Shown: piece after piece, positions 42,174-50,348 of the stretch
Numbering within the stretch: the stretch's first letter is position 1
How the letters are laid out: each line of letters begins with the position of its first letter
Assembly (NCBI GenBank): GCA_008671135.1
Contig: RQAP01000026.1
Location: 1 to 64,000 of the forward strand
Direction of reading: 5' to 3'
Length of the DNA: 64,000 bases
From: Collinsella aerofaciens
GTDB taxonomy: Bacteria > Actinomycetota > Coriobacteriia > Coriobacteriales > Coriobacteriaceae
Program-made: the position numbers and the translations under genes
The notes under the pieces: model-generated
The model's database searches: none
The model's input: the letters and a program-made list of their open reading frames with translations, nothing else
Told to the model about the DNA's origin: nothing

Positions 42174-43064
42174 CTACAGGGTTCGTCCGAGCCTGAGATC
42201 GAGCTCGGTTGTGGGGCAGGCTGCCTGTCCGTGCGGCTCGCAAGCGCCAAGGGCTCCAAAGCGATGGAGCGTTGCGACGGGCGTGGTGTAGGCGAGCCGC
42301 AGCTGATGCTCGATAGGGGCACATCCGTCATTTTTGTAATGAGCCGCGTAGTACTGCGCGATGCTGGCGTTCATCTCGCTGCCATTGCGATGGCGCTCAA
42401 ACTGGCGTCTGCAGGTCTCGATGATCTTTGCTACCGACTTGGGTGCCGTCGCGGGAACAAGGGCGAGATAGCCCTCAAATAGCTCGTTGATGTTCAGGAG
42501 GCACAGCAGGTCGATCAGCGTCCTTATGGCTGCTCCCTCGGCAGAAAAGTGCGCGGTCATGCGGTTATATCGGTTGCGGTCGACGATGGCCGCATGGGGT
42601 CTTGGAGTTTTCTGCCCCGTGGTCCCGGGCTTTTGCCGCGCCTGTGTATTGAGCTCGACGTTGCAGCGCTTGAGGCCGTCCAACGGAAGGAACAGTGCGG
42701 TGCGCAGGGTGTTCCGCTTGCTTTCGAGTTCATGACGCTCGTCGGGTTCCCATTCGAGCTTGAGTTTCGTGTCGAGCGCCGTAAGCATATGGGCTAGGCA
42801 GCCTACGGTAAGAATGTGCGAATCGTTGTCGCGTTTTGGGGCATAGGGGTCTGTCAGCTTGCGAATGTCGGGGTCGCCCATGATCTTTGTGCAGCGCTTC
42901 AGCAGTTGAGGGTGATCGGCCAAGATCGTCGCGAGCGGTAGCGACGCGTAGTTCTTGATGGTCGCGGCGGCAAAGGCGGCGTCATATTCGTTTGCATATG
43001 CTCGCTCAATGCGGGCATCCAGAATGCTTTTCTTATCGCCGTCTTCAGCGTGGTGGTTTGTCAT
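42174..43064 (-). CDS. Uncharacterised protein upstream of ClpP-like and TraG-like genes
   Basis: A 296-residue, largely helical, cytoplasmic protein with no motif I recognise. It is rich in charged residues (ILDARIERAYANEYDAAFAAATIKNY; KSVAKIIETCRRQFERHRNG) and has no membrane segment. ATG 43064 follows TTGGAGAAGCT; a longer frame upstream is low-complexity His/Gln repeats from non-coding DNA. It is first in the three-gene operon, 63 nt before the protease gene. Confidence 0.7.
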   Translation of the reverse strand: MTNHHAEDGDKKSILDARIERAYANEYDAAFAAATIKNYASLPLATILADHPQLLKRCTKIMGDPDIRKLTDPYAPKRDNDSHILTVGCLAHMLTALDTKLKLEWEPDERHELESKRNTLRTALFLPLDGLKRCNVELNTQARQKPGTTGQKTPRPHAAIVDRNRYNRMTAHFSAEGAAIRTLIDLLCLLNINELFEGYLALVPATAPKSVAKIIETCRRQFERHRNGSEMNASIAQYYAAHYKNDGCAPIEHQLRLAYTTPVATLHRFGALGACEPHGQAACPTTELDLRLGRTL

Positions 43065-43820
43065 AGCTTCTCCAATCGGTTGATGTTCGTGCTGTTTGTT
43101 GATGTGTTGGTTGTCGTGAGTGATGTGCTTGCCGTGGGTGATGTGCTGACGTTGGGGTGCTATGCGGTTTTCAATGAGCCCGTGAGGCAGTTGCTGCAGG
43201 GGCGGGATGGAACGGCCCATGCAAGGCGGAAGGCATCGTGCTCAAAATCGAGACAGCAATGCCCCGGGTGCCTCACATGTGGCAGTTACCTCATTAAGTT
43301 GTCATTGCGTTTGGGGCTGTACTTTGCCGATCTTCTTTCTCTTACACGCTAAAAACTGAAACTTCATATGCTCGATCTACTTAAAACCGCAACGGCGGTC
43401 TTTTATCAACTTATATGTCGGAACGCGTCTTTGCAAGTACTTTTTTGCCTTTGTTTCAAATGGGGTGGTTTTGCAACCGTCACGCGCCACGCTATGCGAA
43501 CGTGCCCCTTTTCTGTTGTCGGTCGGATACGATGAGTCGCGTGACGTCGTCAGAGGTCGAATTCGACCGCTAACGGCGTTGTGCAGCTCATCATTTCTGG
43601 TCGCAAACAGTAAAGGGGCATGAGGGTGTATTGAGGGGGGATGTCTTGCTGTCGGCATCCGCGTGCGGTGCCATTCGCTGTCTGTAAATATACGTTTACA
43701 GCTAATTTCATACCACTTGTCGGAATGCGGACGCTGTCCTTGTATGTCGGGCGTACATTGAACGTGGTTTTTCGCGTGAAACCACGAATCGGTTGTCAGT
43801 CCTGAACAAGGAGGCCCAGC
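43065..43820. other. Long intergenic region between the TraG-like operon and deoC
   Basis: This 756-bp divergent region has no gene I can support. It contains short direct repeats of GTGATGTGCT near 43115-43150, a minus-strand terminator-like dyad (ACCGC-AAC-GGCGGT near 43386-43400), and an operator-like palindrome at 43682-43701. It probably holds the promoters of both flanking operons. Confidence 0.5.
43682..43701. promoter_or_regulatory. Operator-like palindrome upstream of deoC
   Basis: CTGTAAATATACGTTTACAG has perfect 7-bp half sites around a 6-bp centre. It lies about 120 bp before deoC and in the region shared with the divergent TraG-like operon. The cognate regulator is not identified. 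Confidence 0.5.
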
Positions 43821-44495
43821 ATGACACTTGCCAAACCCATCAATAAATACATCGACTATATCGATGCCCCCGAGGACACGTTTGAGCAGTATGTCGAGAA
43901 GGCGTTAAAGTACAACTTTCGCTGCGTATTTGCGAACCTTCAGGAGTACGAGACGGGCCGCGCCATGCTCGAGGGCTCTGACATCATCCTTGCCGGCGCC
44001 ATCGACTTTCCCCAGGGCACTATGACGCTTGAGGAGAAGCTTGCGAGGTTTGAGGAATACGCTGCGTGTGGCTTTACCGAGATTGACTACGTTTTGAATC
44101 AGGGGTCGATCGAGAACCGCGATTTTGATGCCATCGAGCGCGAGATGACTACCATTGCTGATTTTTGTCGCGCGCATGGCATCACTGACAAGGTAATCGT
44201 CGAGATGTGCAAGCTGGACGGCGACGACGCCGCCAAGCGCCGTGTATGCGAGATCGCGCTGGAGGCCAAGCCGGGATTCCTTAAGACATCGACCGGCAGA
44301 AGCTTTGGCGGTGCTAAGCTCGAGGACGTGCGGCTGATGCACGAGGTGCTCGGCGATGCCGTGGCAATCAAGGCGGCGGGCGGTATCCATAATTACGAAG
44401 AGGCTTGCGCATTCATCGAGGCCGGCGCCAGCGCGTTAGGCGCATCGGCGGGCATCGCGATCGTCGAGGGCGCACCGACGGATGAGCGTCGCTAG
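43821..44495 (+). CDS. deoC: Deoxyribose-phosphate aldolase
   Basis: A 224-residue aldolase splitting 2-deoxyribose-5-phosphate into acetaldehyde and glyceraldehyde-3-phosphate in nucleoside salvage. The Schiff-base lysine is in GFLKTSTGRSFGGA, the second active-site lysine in VAIKAAGGIHN, and the Asp in CGFTEIDYVLNQG. ATG 43821 follows AAGGAGGCCCAGC. Confidence 0.93.
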   Translation: MTLAKPINKYIDYIDAPEDTFEQYVEKALKYNFRCVFANLQEYETGRAMLEGSDIILAGAIDFPQGTMTLEEKLARFEEYAACGFTEIDYVLNQGSIENRDFDAIEREMTTIADFCRAHGITDKVIVEMCKLDGDDAAKRRVCEIALEAKPGFLKTSTGRSFGGAKLEDVRLMHEVLGDAVAIKAAGGIHNYEEACAFIEAGASALGASAGIAIVEGAPTDERR

Positions 44496-44644
44496 CAGAC
44501 GTATTTGACCTGAGCGATAAAGCTTCACGACCACACGCCGTTCATGTTCGAGACAATATGACTTTTTGCCCGTTGTAAACGGAGTCGCGATGGGTGTTCT
44601 GTATGATGGCTCAGACAAGGTTGTTCAATGACAGGGAGGCATAT

Positions 44645-45487
44645 ATGGCAATCAAAGCCATCGCGATGGATATCGACGGTACGCTCACCAACGATCAGAA
44701 AGTGATTAGCCCGCGTACGCGCGAGAAGCTGCTCGCGGCGCAGGAGTCGGGCATTAAGCTCATCTTGGCTTCGGGCCGTCCCGCATGGGGACTGCACGCC
44801 TTGGCGCAGGAGCTCGACCTTCAAAACCATGACGGTCTGCTGGTTGCCTTTAATGGCGCGCATGTGGTCGACGCTCAGACCGATGAGGTCCTTTTTGACC
44901 AGGCTATGCCGGCTGACGAGCTGCACCGTCTGATTGATCACCTGCGTAATTTTGACGTGATCCCTATGATTTCGCTCGGTCGCGATTTGCATGTCGTGGA
45001 TTCGTATCACTGCATGATCACGCTGCCTGACGGCTCGCAGAAAAACATCGTCAAATACGAGCGCGATGCGTGCGATCTTAAGATTCGCGAGGTGGAGAGC
45101 CTGCATGAGGTCGCTGATGCTTATCCCGTGGACAAGCTGCTGACGGCGGGCGATCCGGCCTACCTGCAGGCGCATTACGAGGAGATGTATGCGCCCTTTA
45201 AGCAGACGCTTTCGGGCATGTTTACGGCCGACTGGTACTTTGAGTACACGGCGCCCGGTATCGACAAAGCCCGTGCGCTCGAGGGTGCCCTGCCCAAACT
45301 CGGCATCGATGCCAGCGAGGTCGTATCGTTTGGCGACGGCCAGAACGACAAGTCCATGATTGAGTGGGCCGGCACCGGTGTTGCCATGGGTAACGCCGTC
45401 GATGAGGTTAAGGCTGTGGCCCAGATGGTGACCGCCGATAACAACGAAGATGGTATTGCAATGGCGCTGGATAAGCTGCTGGGTTAG
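44645..45487 (+). CDS. Cof-type HAD-IIB hydrolase
   Basis: A 280-residue HAD phosphatase with AIAMDIDGTLTNDQ (motif I), LILASGRP (II), DKARALEGAL (III Lys) and VVSFGDGQNDKSMIEW (IV). Large C2B cap in the middle; likely a sugar-phosphate phosphatase. ATG 44645 follows AGGGAGGCATAT. Confidence 0.9.
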   Translation: MAIKAIAMDIDGTLTNDQKVISPRTREKLLAAQESGIKLILASGRPAWGLHALAQELDLQNHDGLLVAFNGAHVVDAQTDEVLFDQAMPADELHRLIDHLRNFDVIPMISLGRDLHVVDSYHCMITLPDGSQKNIVKYERDACDLKIREVESLHEVADAYPVDKLLTAGDPAYLQAHYEEMYAPFKQTLSGMFTADWYFEYTAPGIDKARALEGALPKLGIDASEVVSFGDGQNDKSMIEWAGTGVAMGNAVDEVKAVAQMVTADNNEDGIAMALDKLLG

Positions 45488-45509
45488 AATCGCCGATAAT
45501 GCATGGTTT

Positions 45510-45536
45510 GGGCGCCTGCTTGCAGGCGCCCTTTTG
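45510..45536 (+). terminator. Terminator between two HAD genes
   Basis: GGGCGCCTGC-TT-GCAGGCGCCC followed by TTTTG, a strong GC-rich stem. Confidence 0.85.
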
Positions 45537-45550
45537 TTAGGGAGGGTGCC

Positions 45551-46210
45551 GTGTCCGCATTTCCGTTCGACGCCGTTATCTTTGACATGGACGGCGTCAT
45601 TGTCGATACCGAGTATTACTACCTGGGCGAGACTGCCGCGTTTGCCAAGGAGCTTGGGCTTAATCTGACTCAAGAGGAGTTGAATGGGCAGGTCGGTACC
45701 TCGCATCAGTTCTTCCTGCATATGCTGGTCGATTGGTTTGAGCGCGCCGGTAAGGGGCACTTCACTGGCGAGGAAGCGTTGGCCCGTTGGGACGAGTGGG
45801 CGCATGAGCGTCCGCGCGACTATCAGGCTTTGATTAACCCAGGCGCCGTGGATACGATTCGAGAGCTGCCGCGCCGTGGCGTTCGCGTGGCGCTTGCCAG
45901 CTCGTCTCCCATGGTTAGCATCGAGGAAGTGCTCAACGCATGCGGGCTGTCGGATGCCTTTGAGTATGTGGTGAGCGGCGAGCAGTTTAAGGAGAGTAAA
46001 CCCGAGCCCGACATCTACCTGCATGCGCTAGACCTGCTGGGGCTGCCCGCGAATCGCTGCTGCTGCGTTGAGGATTCCGTTCCGGGCATTACCGCGGGTA
46101 AGCGAGCCGGCCTGACGGTTATTGCCAAGCGCGAGGAGCGCTTTGGCTTTAGCCAGGATGCCGCGGACAAGATTATCGACCAGCTGCCGGAGCTGCTGGA
46201 ACTCGCGTAG
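45551..46210 (+). CDS. HAD-superfamily hydrolase, beta-phosphoglucomutase-like
   Basis: A 219-residue HAD protein with a small helical C1 cap: DAVIFDMDGVIVDTE (motif I), VALASSSPM (II), KESKPEPDIYLHAL (III) and CCVEDSVPGITAGKRAG (IV). It may isomerise or dephosphorylate sugar phosphates. GTG 45551 follows GGGAGGGTGCC, within 15 nt of the upstream terminator. Confidence 0.88.
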   Translation: MSAFPFDAVIFDMDGVIVDTEYYYLGETAAFAKELGLNLTQEELNGQVGTSHQFFLHMLVDWFERAGKGHFTGEEALARWDEWAHERPRDYQALINPGAVDTIRELPRRGVRVALASSSPMVSIEEVLNACGLSDAFEYVVSGEQFKESKPEPDIYLHALDLLGLPANRCCCVEDSVPGITAGKRAGLTVIAKREERFGFSQDAADKIIDQLPELLELA

Positions 46211-46272
46211 ATTCTGGGCGGTACTGCTGTCACAACAGTGGTTCCGTTGGCATAAGAGAGAGGGGCGGCGTC

Positions 46273-47136
46273 ATGGCATTTAACGTGAGCGCACTGGGGT
46301 TTGGCGACAACGTCGTCGACTGCTACGAGCATATCCACACAATGTATCCGGGTGGCAATGCGGTGAACTTTGCCGTGTATGCCAAGAAGTGCGGCGCCGC
46401 GCGCTCCGCGTATATGGGCATCTTTGGTAATGACGCTGCTGCTGAGCATGTGATTGCGAGTCTTGAGGATGAGGACGTTGAGCTTGCCAAGTGCAAGCAG
46501 CTCATCGGCGAGAACGGTGCGGCACGCGTGACCGTCGTTGACGGTGACCGTGTCTTCCTTGGCTCCAACGAGGGCGGTATCCGTGGCGATGCGCGCTATG
46601 TCCTCGATCGCTTTGACCTTTCGTACATGAAGCAGTTCGATGTGGTTCATTCGGGCAACTATTGCTTTACCGAGCGCGAGCTGCCCAAGTTGAAGGCTGC
46701 GGGCGTCACGGTCTCTTTTGACTTTTCGGACGACTCTACCGACGAGTACTACGAGCAGATTGCGCCCTACGTCGATTTCGCTTTCTTTAGTGCGGCGGAT
46801 GCTGCGAGTGAGGATGAGATTCGCGAGCGTCTGGCATGGGTGAAGGGCCTGGGTCCGCGTTTTGTGTCGGCTACGGCGGGCGCCGAGGGCTGCATTGCTT
46901 ACGACGGCGATCGTTATTACCGCCAGCTGGCTAAACCGGTAACGGACATGAAGGACACCATGGGGGCGGGCGACTCGTTCCTTACCTCGTTTTTGATGTG
47001 CTATCTCGATTCCGCCAAGCGTGGTGAAGATGGCGCCGAGGCCATCGAGCGCGCGCTCGACTTTGCTGCCGGGTTTGCCTCGACCGTGTGCGGCATGGAA
47101 GGTTCTTGGGGCCACGGAGCACCAATCGTCGAATAG
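46273..47136 (+). CDS. PfkB-family sugar kinase, fructoselysine/fructosamine kinase-like
   Basis: A 287-residue ribokinase-family protein. It opens ALGFGDNVVDCYEHIHTMYPGGNAVNFAVYAKKCG and has the catalytic DTMGAGDSFLTSFL motif. The N-terminal wording resembles FrlD, which phosphorylates fructoselysine in use of glycated amino acids; no FrlB deglycase gene is present here, so the assignment is tentative. ATG 46273 follows GAGAGGGGCGGCGTC. Confidence 0.85.
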   Translation: MAFNVSALGFGDNVVDCYEHIHTMYPGGNAVNFAVYAKKCGAARSAYMGIFGNDAAAEHVIASLEDEDVELAKCKQLIGENGAARVTVVDGDRVFLGSNEGGIRGDARYVLDRFDLSYMKQFDVVHSGNYCFTERELPKLKAAGVTVSFDFSDDSTDEYYEQIAPYVDFAFFSAADAASEDEIRERLAWVKGLGPRFVSATAGAEGCIAYDGDRYYRQLAKPVTDMKDTMGAGDSFLTSFLMCYLDSAKRGEDGAEAIERALDFAAGFASTVCGMEGSWGHGAPIVE

Positions 47137-47177
47137 CCGAGCGGTCCCGGGGAGGTGCAGGCGCCTCCTCGGGACCC

Positions 47178-47410
47178 GGTGTGCAAAAAATGCCAAATAT
47201 GAGTACTGTGACTAATTTAGTCGCAGCAAAATCAACCCCTTCAGACGTGATTTGAGCGTCTGGAGGGGTTTAAGATTTGCGAAAACGCAGGATGAATGAC
47301 TGTAATAGCTTTAATTAGCGGACAATCGAAGATTATTCTGGCGGTTGGAAAGTTAAAAGAAATGTATCCATTCCGGTAGCAGTACTCATATTTGGCATTT
47401 TTTGCACACC
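47178..47410. mobile_element. MITE-like element with 31-bp perfect terminal inverted repeats
   Basis: 47178-47208 and 47380-47410 are exact 31-base reverse complements enclosing 171 bp without a real gene. Inside, 47234-47280 can form a strong hairpin (about 15 bp). I see no clear target-site duplication. The element ends 5 bases after the tatD stop and starts about 40 bases after the kinase stop. It is too small to encode a transposase and would need one supplied in trans. Confidence 0.75.
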
Positions 47411-47415
47411 AGGGG

Positions 47416-48198
47416 TTAGCGAAGGTCAAAAACAGAGCGCGCATTTGTTAAAACTATCGACTCGATGCGCTTTGCGTTGCAGTTTTTGAGCGAGGTGATG
47501 CGTTCTGAGGTCCTTGTGAGCGACCTGATGAGCGACTGCGTGCTTGTTTCTGTGTTTGGCTCGGCCGGCGCATCGGTCTCGAGCAGTAGGCGGTCGAGTG
47601 GAATCTGTCGTGCGTATTCGCGACCGCGCTTGGTCGCGAGCATGCGTTCGTTGACGGAAAAATAGCAGCCCGCATTACGCGCGCGGGTGAGTTCGTCCGA
47701 AGTGCCGCTAAACCAGTGGAAGATGATAGCGGGGGAGTCGGGGTTTGGGATGAGTAGTCCATGCGATTCGAGGACGTCCAGTACGGCTCCTGCCGAACGA
47801 ACGGCGTGAATTGATATCACGCGCCCGGTAAGAGGATGCTGCACGAGCGCATCGCAGAGCCGGTTAAGTGCCTGTATTTGTAGCGGCTCACTTCCAGCAA
47901 AGCGCGCGGAAAAGTCGAGTCCGACTTCGCCGATGTAGCGTTCTTGGGCAGCAACTTCGCAAAGCAGATTGACTTCGGTAGAACCACAGCGGCCGTCGGC
48001 GAGCCACCAGGGGTGAAGCCCAACGCCGGCGATGATGCCTGGTTGGCGACAGGCGCGCTCGTTTGCGGCCGAAAAGTCGCGCGGATTGACGCCGCAGTCA
48101 AATAGACCCAAGCCCAGCGCCGTCGCCTCATCGGCAACGGCGTCCGGGTGAGCCATTAAATCAAGATGGCAGTGTGCATCAAATAACCGGGGCTCCAT
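47416..48198 (-). CDS. TatD-family metal-dependent hydrolase
   Basis: A 260-residue TatD-like hydrolase of the amidohydrolase superfamily. Metal ligands are in LFDAHCHLDLM, IGEVGLDF, VISIHAVRSAGAVLDVL, IFHWFSG and LLLETDAP. It is probably a DNase or exonuclease acting in DNA repair. It starts 14 nt after the tcdA stop and is in its operon. Confidence 0.88.
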   Translation of the reverse strand: MEPRLFDAHCHLDLMAHPDAVADEATALGLGLFDCGVNPRDFSAANERACRQPGIIAGVGLHPWWLADGRCGSTEVNLLCEVAAQERYIGEVGLDFSARFAGSEPLQIQALNRLCDALVQHPLTGRVISIHAVRSAGAVLDVLESHGLLIPNPDSPAIIFHWFSGTSDELTRARNAGCYFSVNERMLATKRGREYARQIPLDRLLLETDAPAEPNTETSTQSLIRSLTRTSERITSLKNCNAKRIESIVLTNARSVFDLR

Positions 48199-48212
48199 CT
48201 CGGTGCGCTCCG

Positions 48213-49010
48213 CTAGTCCAGACGTTGGCCATCGGAGCGTACGCGCTCAGTGCCGCGGCCGCTGATCTGGCGGATAACCTCGCCGGCAATCATCTGGCCC
48301 ATGATGGGCGGCATAAAGCTGGCGGTTCCCAGCTCGGTGCGCTCGTGGATGTTGGAAGGGTCGCGGGGCTGTGTCTTAACCGATTCCTCGCAGCTAAACA
48401 GTACATGCAGGCTCTTGATTCCGCGCTTCTTGCATTCTTTGCGCATAATGCGGCTCATGGGGTCACGTACCGTATCGAAAATGTCGGCAAAGCGGAGGCA
48501 CTCGGGATGGAGCTTGTTGGCCCCGCCCATGGAGCTAACCAAACGAATGTCGTGGTCCTGAGCATATTTGGCAATGGTGAGCTTGGCCGAGATGGTGTCG
48601 ATGGCGTCGACGACGTAGTCGAGCTTGCCGTCCGTCTGCTCCAAAACGCTCGCGAAGAAATCATCGATGTTGTCGCTCAGCAAGTATTCAGTTCGCTTGA
48701 TGACGGCAGCGGCGGGATTGATGTCGTGGATCATGGCTTCCATCACGTCAACCTTGCGCTTTCCGATGGTGCTGTGAAAGGCGATGGCCTGACGGTTGAT
48801 ATTGCTGGGCGCGATGACGTCCTTGTCCAGAATGACGAAATGACCGATGCCGCCGCGGGCGAGTGCCTCGCAGCAATTGGAGCCCACACCTCCGCAGCCG
48901 AGCACCAGCACCGTAGCATCGGCGAGCTTATCGAGTGCCTCGCGGCCCATGATGATCTCGAGCTTGGTGTCGCGTGTCTCGATGGCGGCTGCGGCTGTGG
49001 TTTCGGTCAT
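48213..49010 (-). CDS. tcdA: tRNA threonylcarbamoyladenosine dehydratase
   Basis: A 265-residue ThiF/MoeB-type E1-like enzyme. VLVLGCGGVGSNCCEALARGGIGHFVILDKDVIAPSN binds ATP, and NINRQAIAF with VVDAIDTISAKL completes the site. The short C-terminal domain and overall length fit TcdA/CsdL, which cyclises t6A37 in tRNA, rather than MoeB or ThiF. ATG 49010 follows GGAGGATATCC. Confidence 0.9.
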   Translation of the reverse strand: MTETTAAAAIETRDTKLEIIMGREALDKLADATVLVLGCGGVGSNCCEALARGGIGHFVILDKDVIAPSNINRQAIAFHSTIGKRKVDVMEAMIHDINPAAAVIKRTEYLLSDNIDDFFASVLEQTDGKLDYVVDAIDTISAKLTIAKYAQDHDIRLVSSMGGANKLHPECLRFADIFDTVRDPMSRIMRKECKKRGIKSLHVLFSCEESVKTQPRDPSNIHERTELGTASFMPPIMGQMIAGEVIRQISGRGTERVRSDGQRLD

Positions 49011-49188
49011 GGATATCCTCCGATGGGGAGTCGGTCGTGTTTTAGCTATCGTCATTATAGGTAATCGCCCATAGGTTGCGATGGCGTTTGCTTTGATGTG
49101 GTTTGAAGCATTGCGATTAGATAGTTAGACAAACATCTAAATATCGAGTATAGTGTGCGCGTCATGAGAGATGATGAAAGGGGGTCTT

Positions 49189-49467
49189 ATGCCGGGAGAG
49201 GGTTTTAAGGCGCTTGCCGATCCAACGCGACGGCGCATTTTGGAGTTGCTGCGCGAGGGCAATTGCACGGCGGGGGAGCTTGCCGAGCATTTCGATATCA
49301 GTAAGCCGTCGCTGAGCCATCACTTGGCGACGCTCAAAAACGCCGGGTTGGTAACCGACGAACGTCATGGTCAAAACATCGTATACAGCTTAAACACTAC
49401 CGTCATGCAGGACTTGATCGGTTGGTTTATGGGCTTTACAAACACGGAAGGTGATAAGGATGAATAA
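49189..49467 (+). CDS. ArsR-family repressor (SdpR-like)
   Basis: A 92-residue winged-helix repressor: FKALADPTRRRILELLREGNCTAGELAEHFDISKPSLSHHLATLKNAGLV is a typical ArsR DNA-binding region. It has no Cys metal site, like SdpR. ATG 49189 follows AAAGGGGGTCTT. The stop overlaps the start of the sdpI-like gene. Confidence 0.9.
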   Translation: MPGEGFKALADPTRRRILELLREGNCTAGELAEHFDISKPSLSHHLATLKNAGLVTDERHGQNIVYSLNTTVMQDLIGWFMGFTNTEGDKDE

Positions 49468-50164
49468 CGAAAACAAGGGCATTCACCCCACGGGGGTATC
49501 GTCGCGCGTGTGGATTGCGCTGGTCGCTCTGTGCGTCGCCAATGTCGTAGCGCACCTCATGGTGATGCCGAGCTTGCCTGCGCAGATTCCCACGCACTGG
49601 GGCGCGAACGGCGCTGTCGACGGTTGGGGTCCTAGCTGGATGGCCTCCGCGCTCGGCGTGCTGCCTCTGGCGCTTCTCGCAATGTTCTGCGTGGTGCCGC
49701 GCATCGACCCCAAAGGTGAGGCATATCGAACCTCGGGCAAGTTCTATCAGGGCTTCGTAATCGCCTTCACCTTGTTCATGTGCGCCATAAGCTGGCTGGG
49801 AGAGCTTACGGTCTGGGGCGTGGTGCCGGCGGTCGGTTCGGTTAACGTGCTGATTTCCGGTGTTGTCGGTTTGCTGTTCATCGGCGTAGGCAACTACTTG
49901 CCGCGTGTGAAGCAGAACTATACGCTCGGTATCAAGACGCCCTGGGCACTTGCCGATCCCGAGAACTGGCGCCGTACGCAGCGCTTTGGCGGTGCCTGCT
50001 TTATGGTGCTGGGTGTTGGCCTGATTGTGATGGGCGTGGCGGGCAGCGTGCTTTCGAGTGAAGTCGTCGCCGCAGTGATTGCGGTTCTGGCGTTTGGTTC
50101 GGTCGGAGCCGTCTACGTCTACTCGTATCTGCTGCGGCGCAAATCGCAGCGAGCCGCTCGTTAA
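49460..50164 (+). CDS. SdpI-like integral membrane protein
   Basis: A 234-residue membrane protein with about six predicted membrane segments. It starts with a DUF1648-like region (MPSLPAQIPTHWGANGAVDGWG) and has the SdpI signature YLPRVKQNYTLGIKTPWALADPENWRRTQRFGG. In Bacillus subtilis SdpI gives immunity to the SdpC toxin and sequesters SdpR. Here sdpR- and sdpI-like genes are paired but no toxin gene is adjacent. ATG 49460 overlaps the repressor stop. Confidence 0.9.
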   Translation: MNNENKGIHPTGVSSRVWIALVALCVANVVAHLMVMPSLPAQIPTHWGANGAVDGWGPSWMASALGVLPLALLAMFCVVPRIDPKGEAYRTSGKFYQGFVIAFTLFMCAISWLGELTVWGVVPAVGSVNVLISGVVGLLFIGVGNYLPRVKQNYTLGIKTPWALADPENWRRTQRFGGACFMVLGVGLIVMGVAGSVLSSEVVAAVIAVLAFGSVGAVYVYSYLLRRKSQRAAR

Positions 50165-50348
50165 GGTTGCGGAAAACTAGCGTACGCAGTTCATAGTATG
50201 TTCCGGGGGACTTTTCCCAGGTAGTATTAGGGGGTGTGGGCAACCATGCCCCTTTTTCGTTAAGTTTCAGAGCTGGTTTCCTCATTTCGTTTCCACTAAA
50301 GCGAAACAAGAATATGAAAACGGCAGGTAGAAAGGATAAAACAGACAA

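Noticed and set aside
43377..43658. 93-residue minus-strand frame in the deoC upstream gap
   Set aside because: No ribosome binding site, odd composition and overlap with hairpins; not supported as a gene.
47241..47444. 67-residue minus-strand frame through the MITE-like element
   Set aside because: The frame spans the terminal repeat and no start site or homologous protein is evident.
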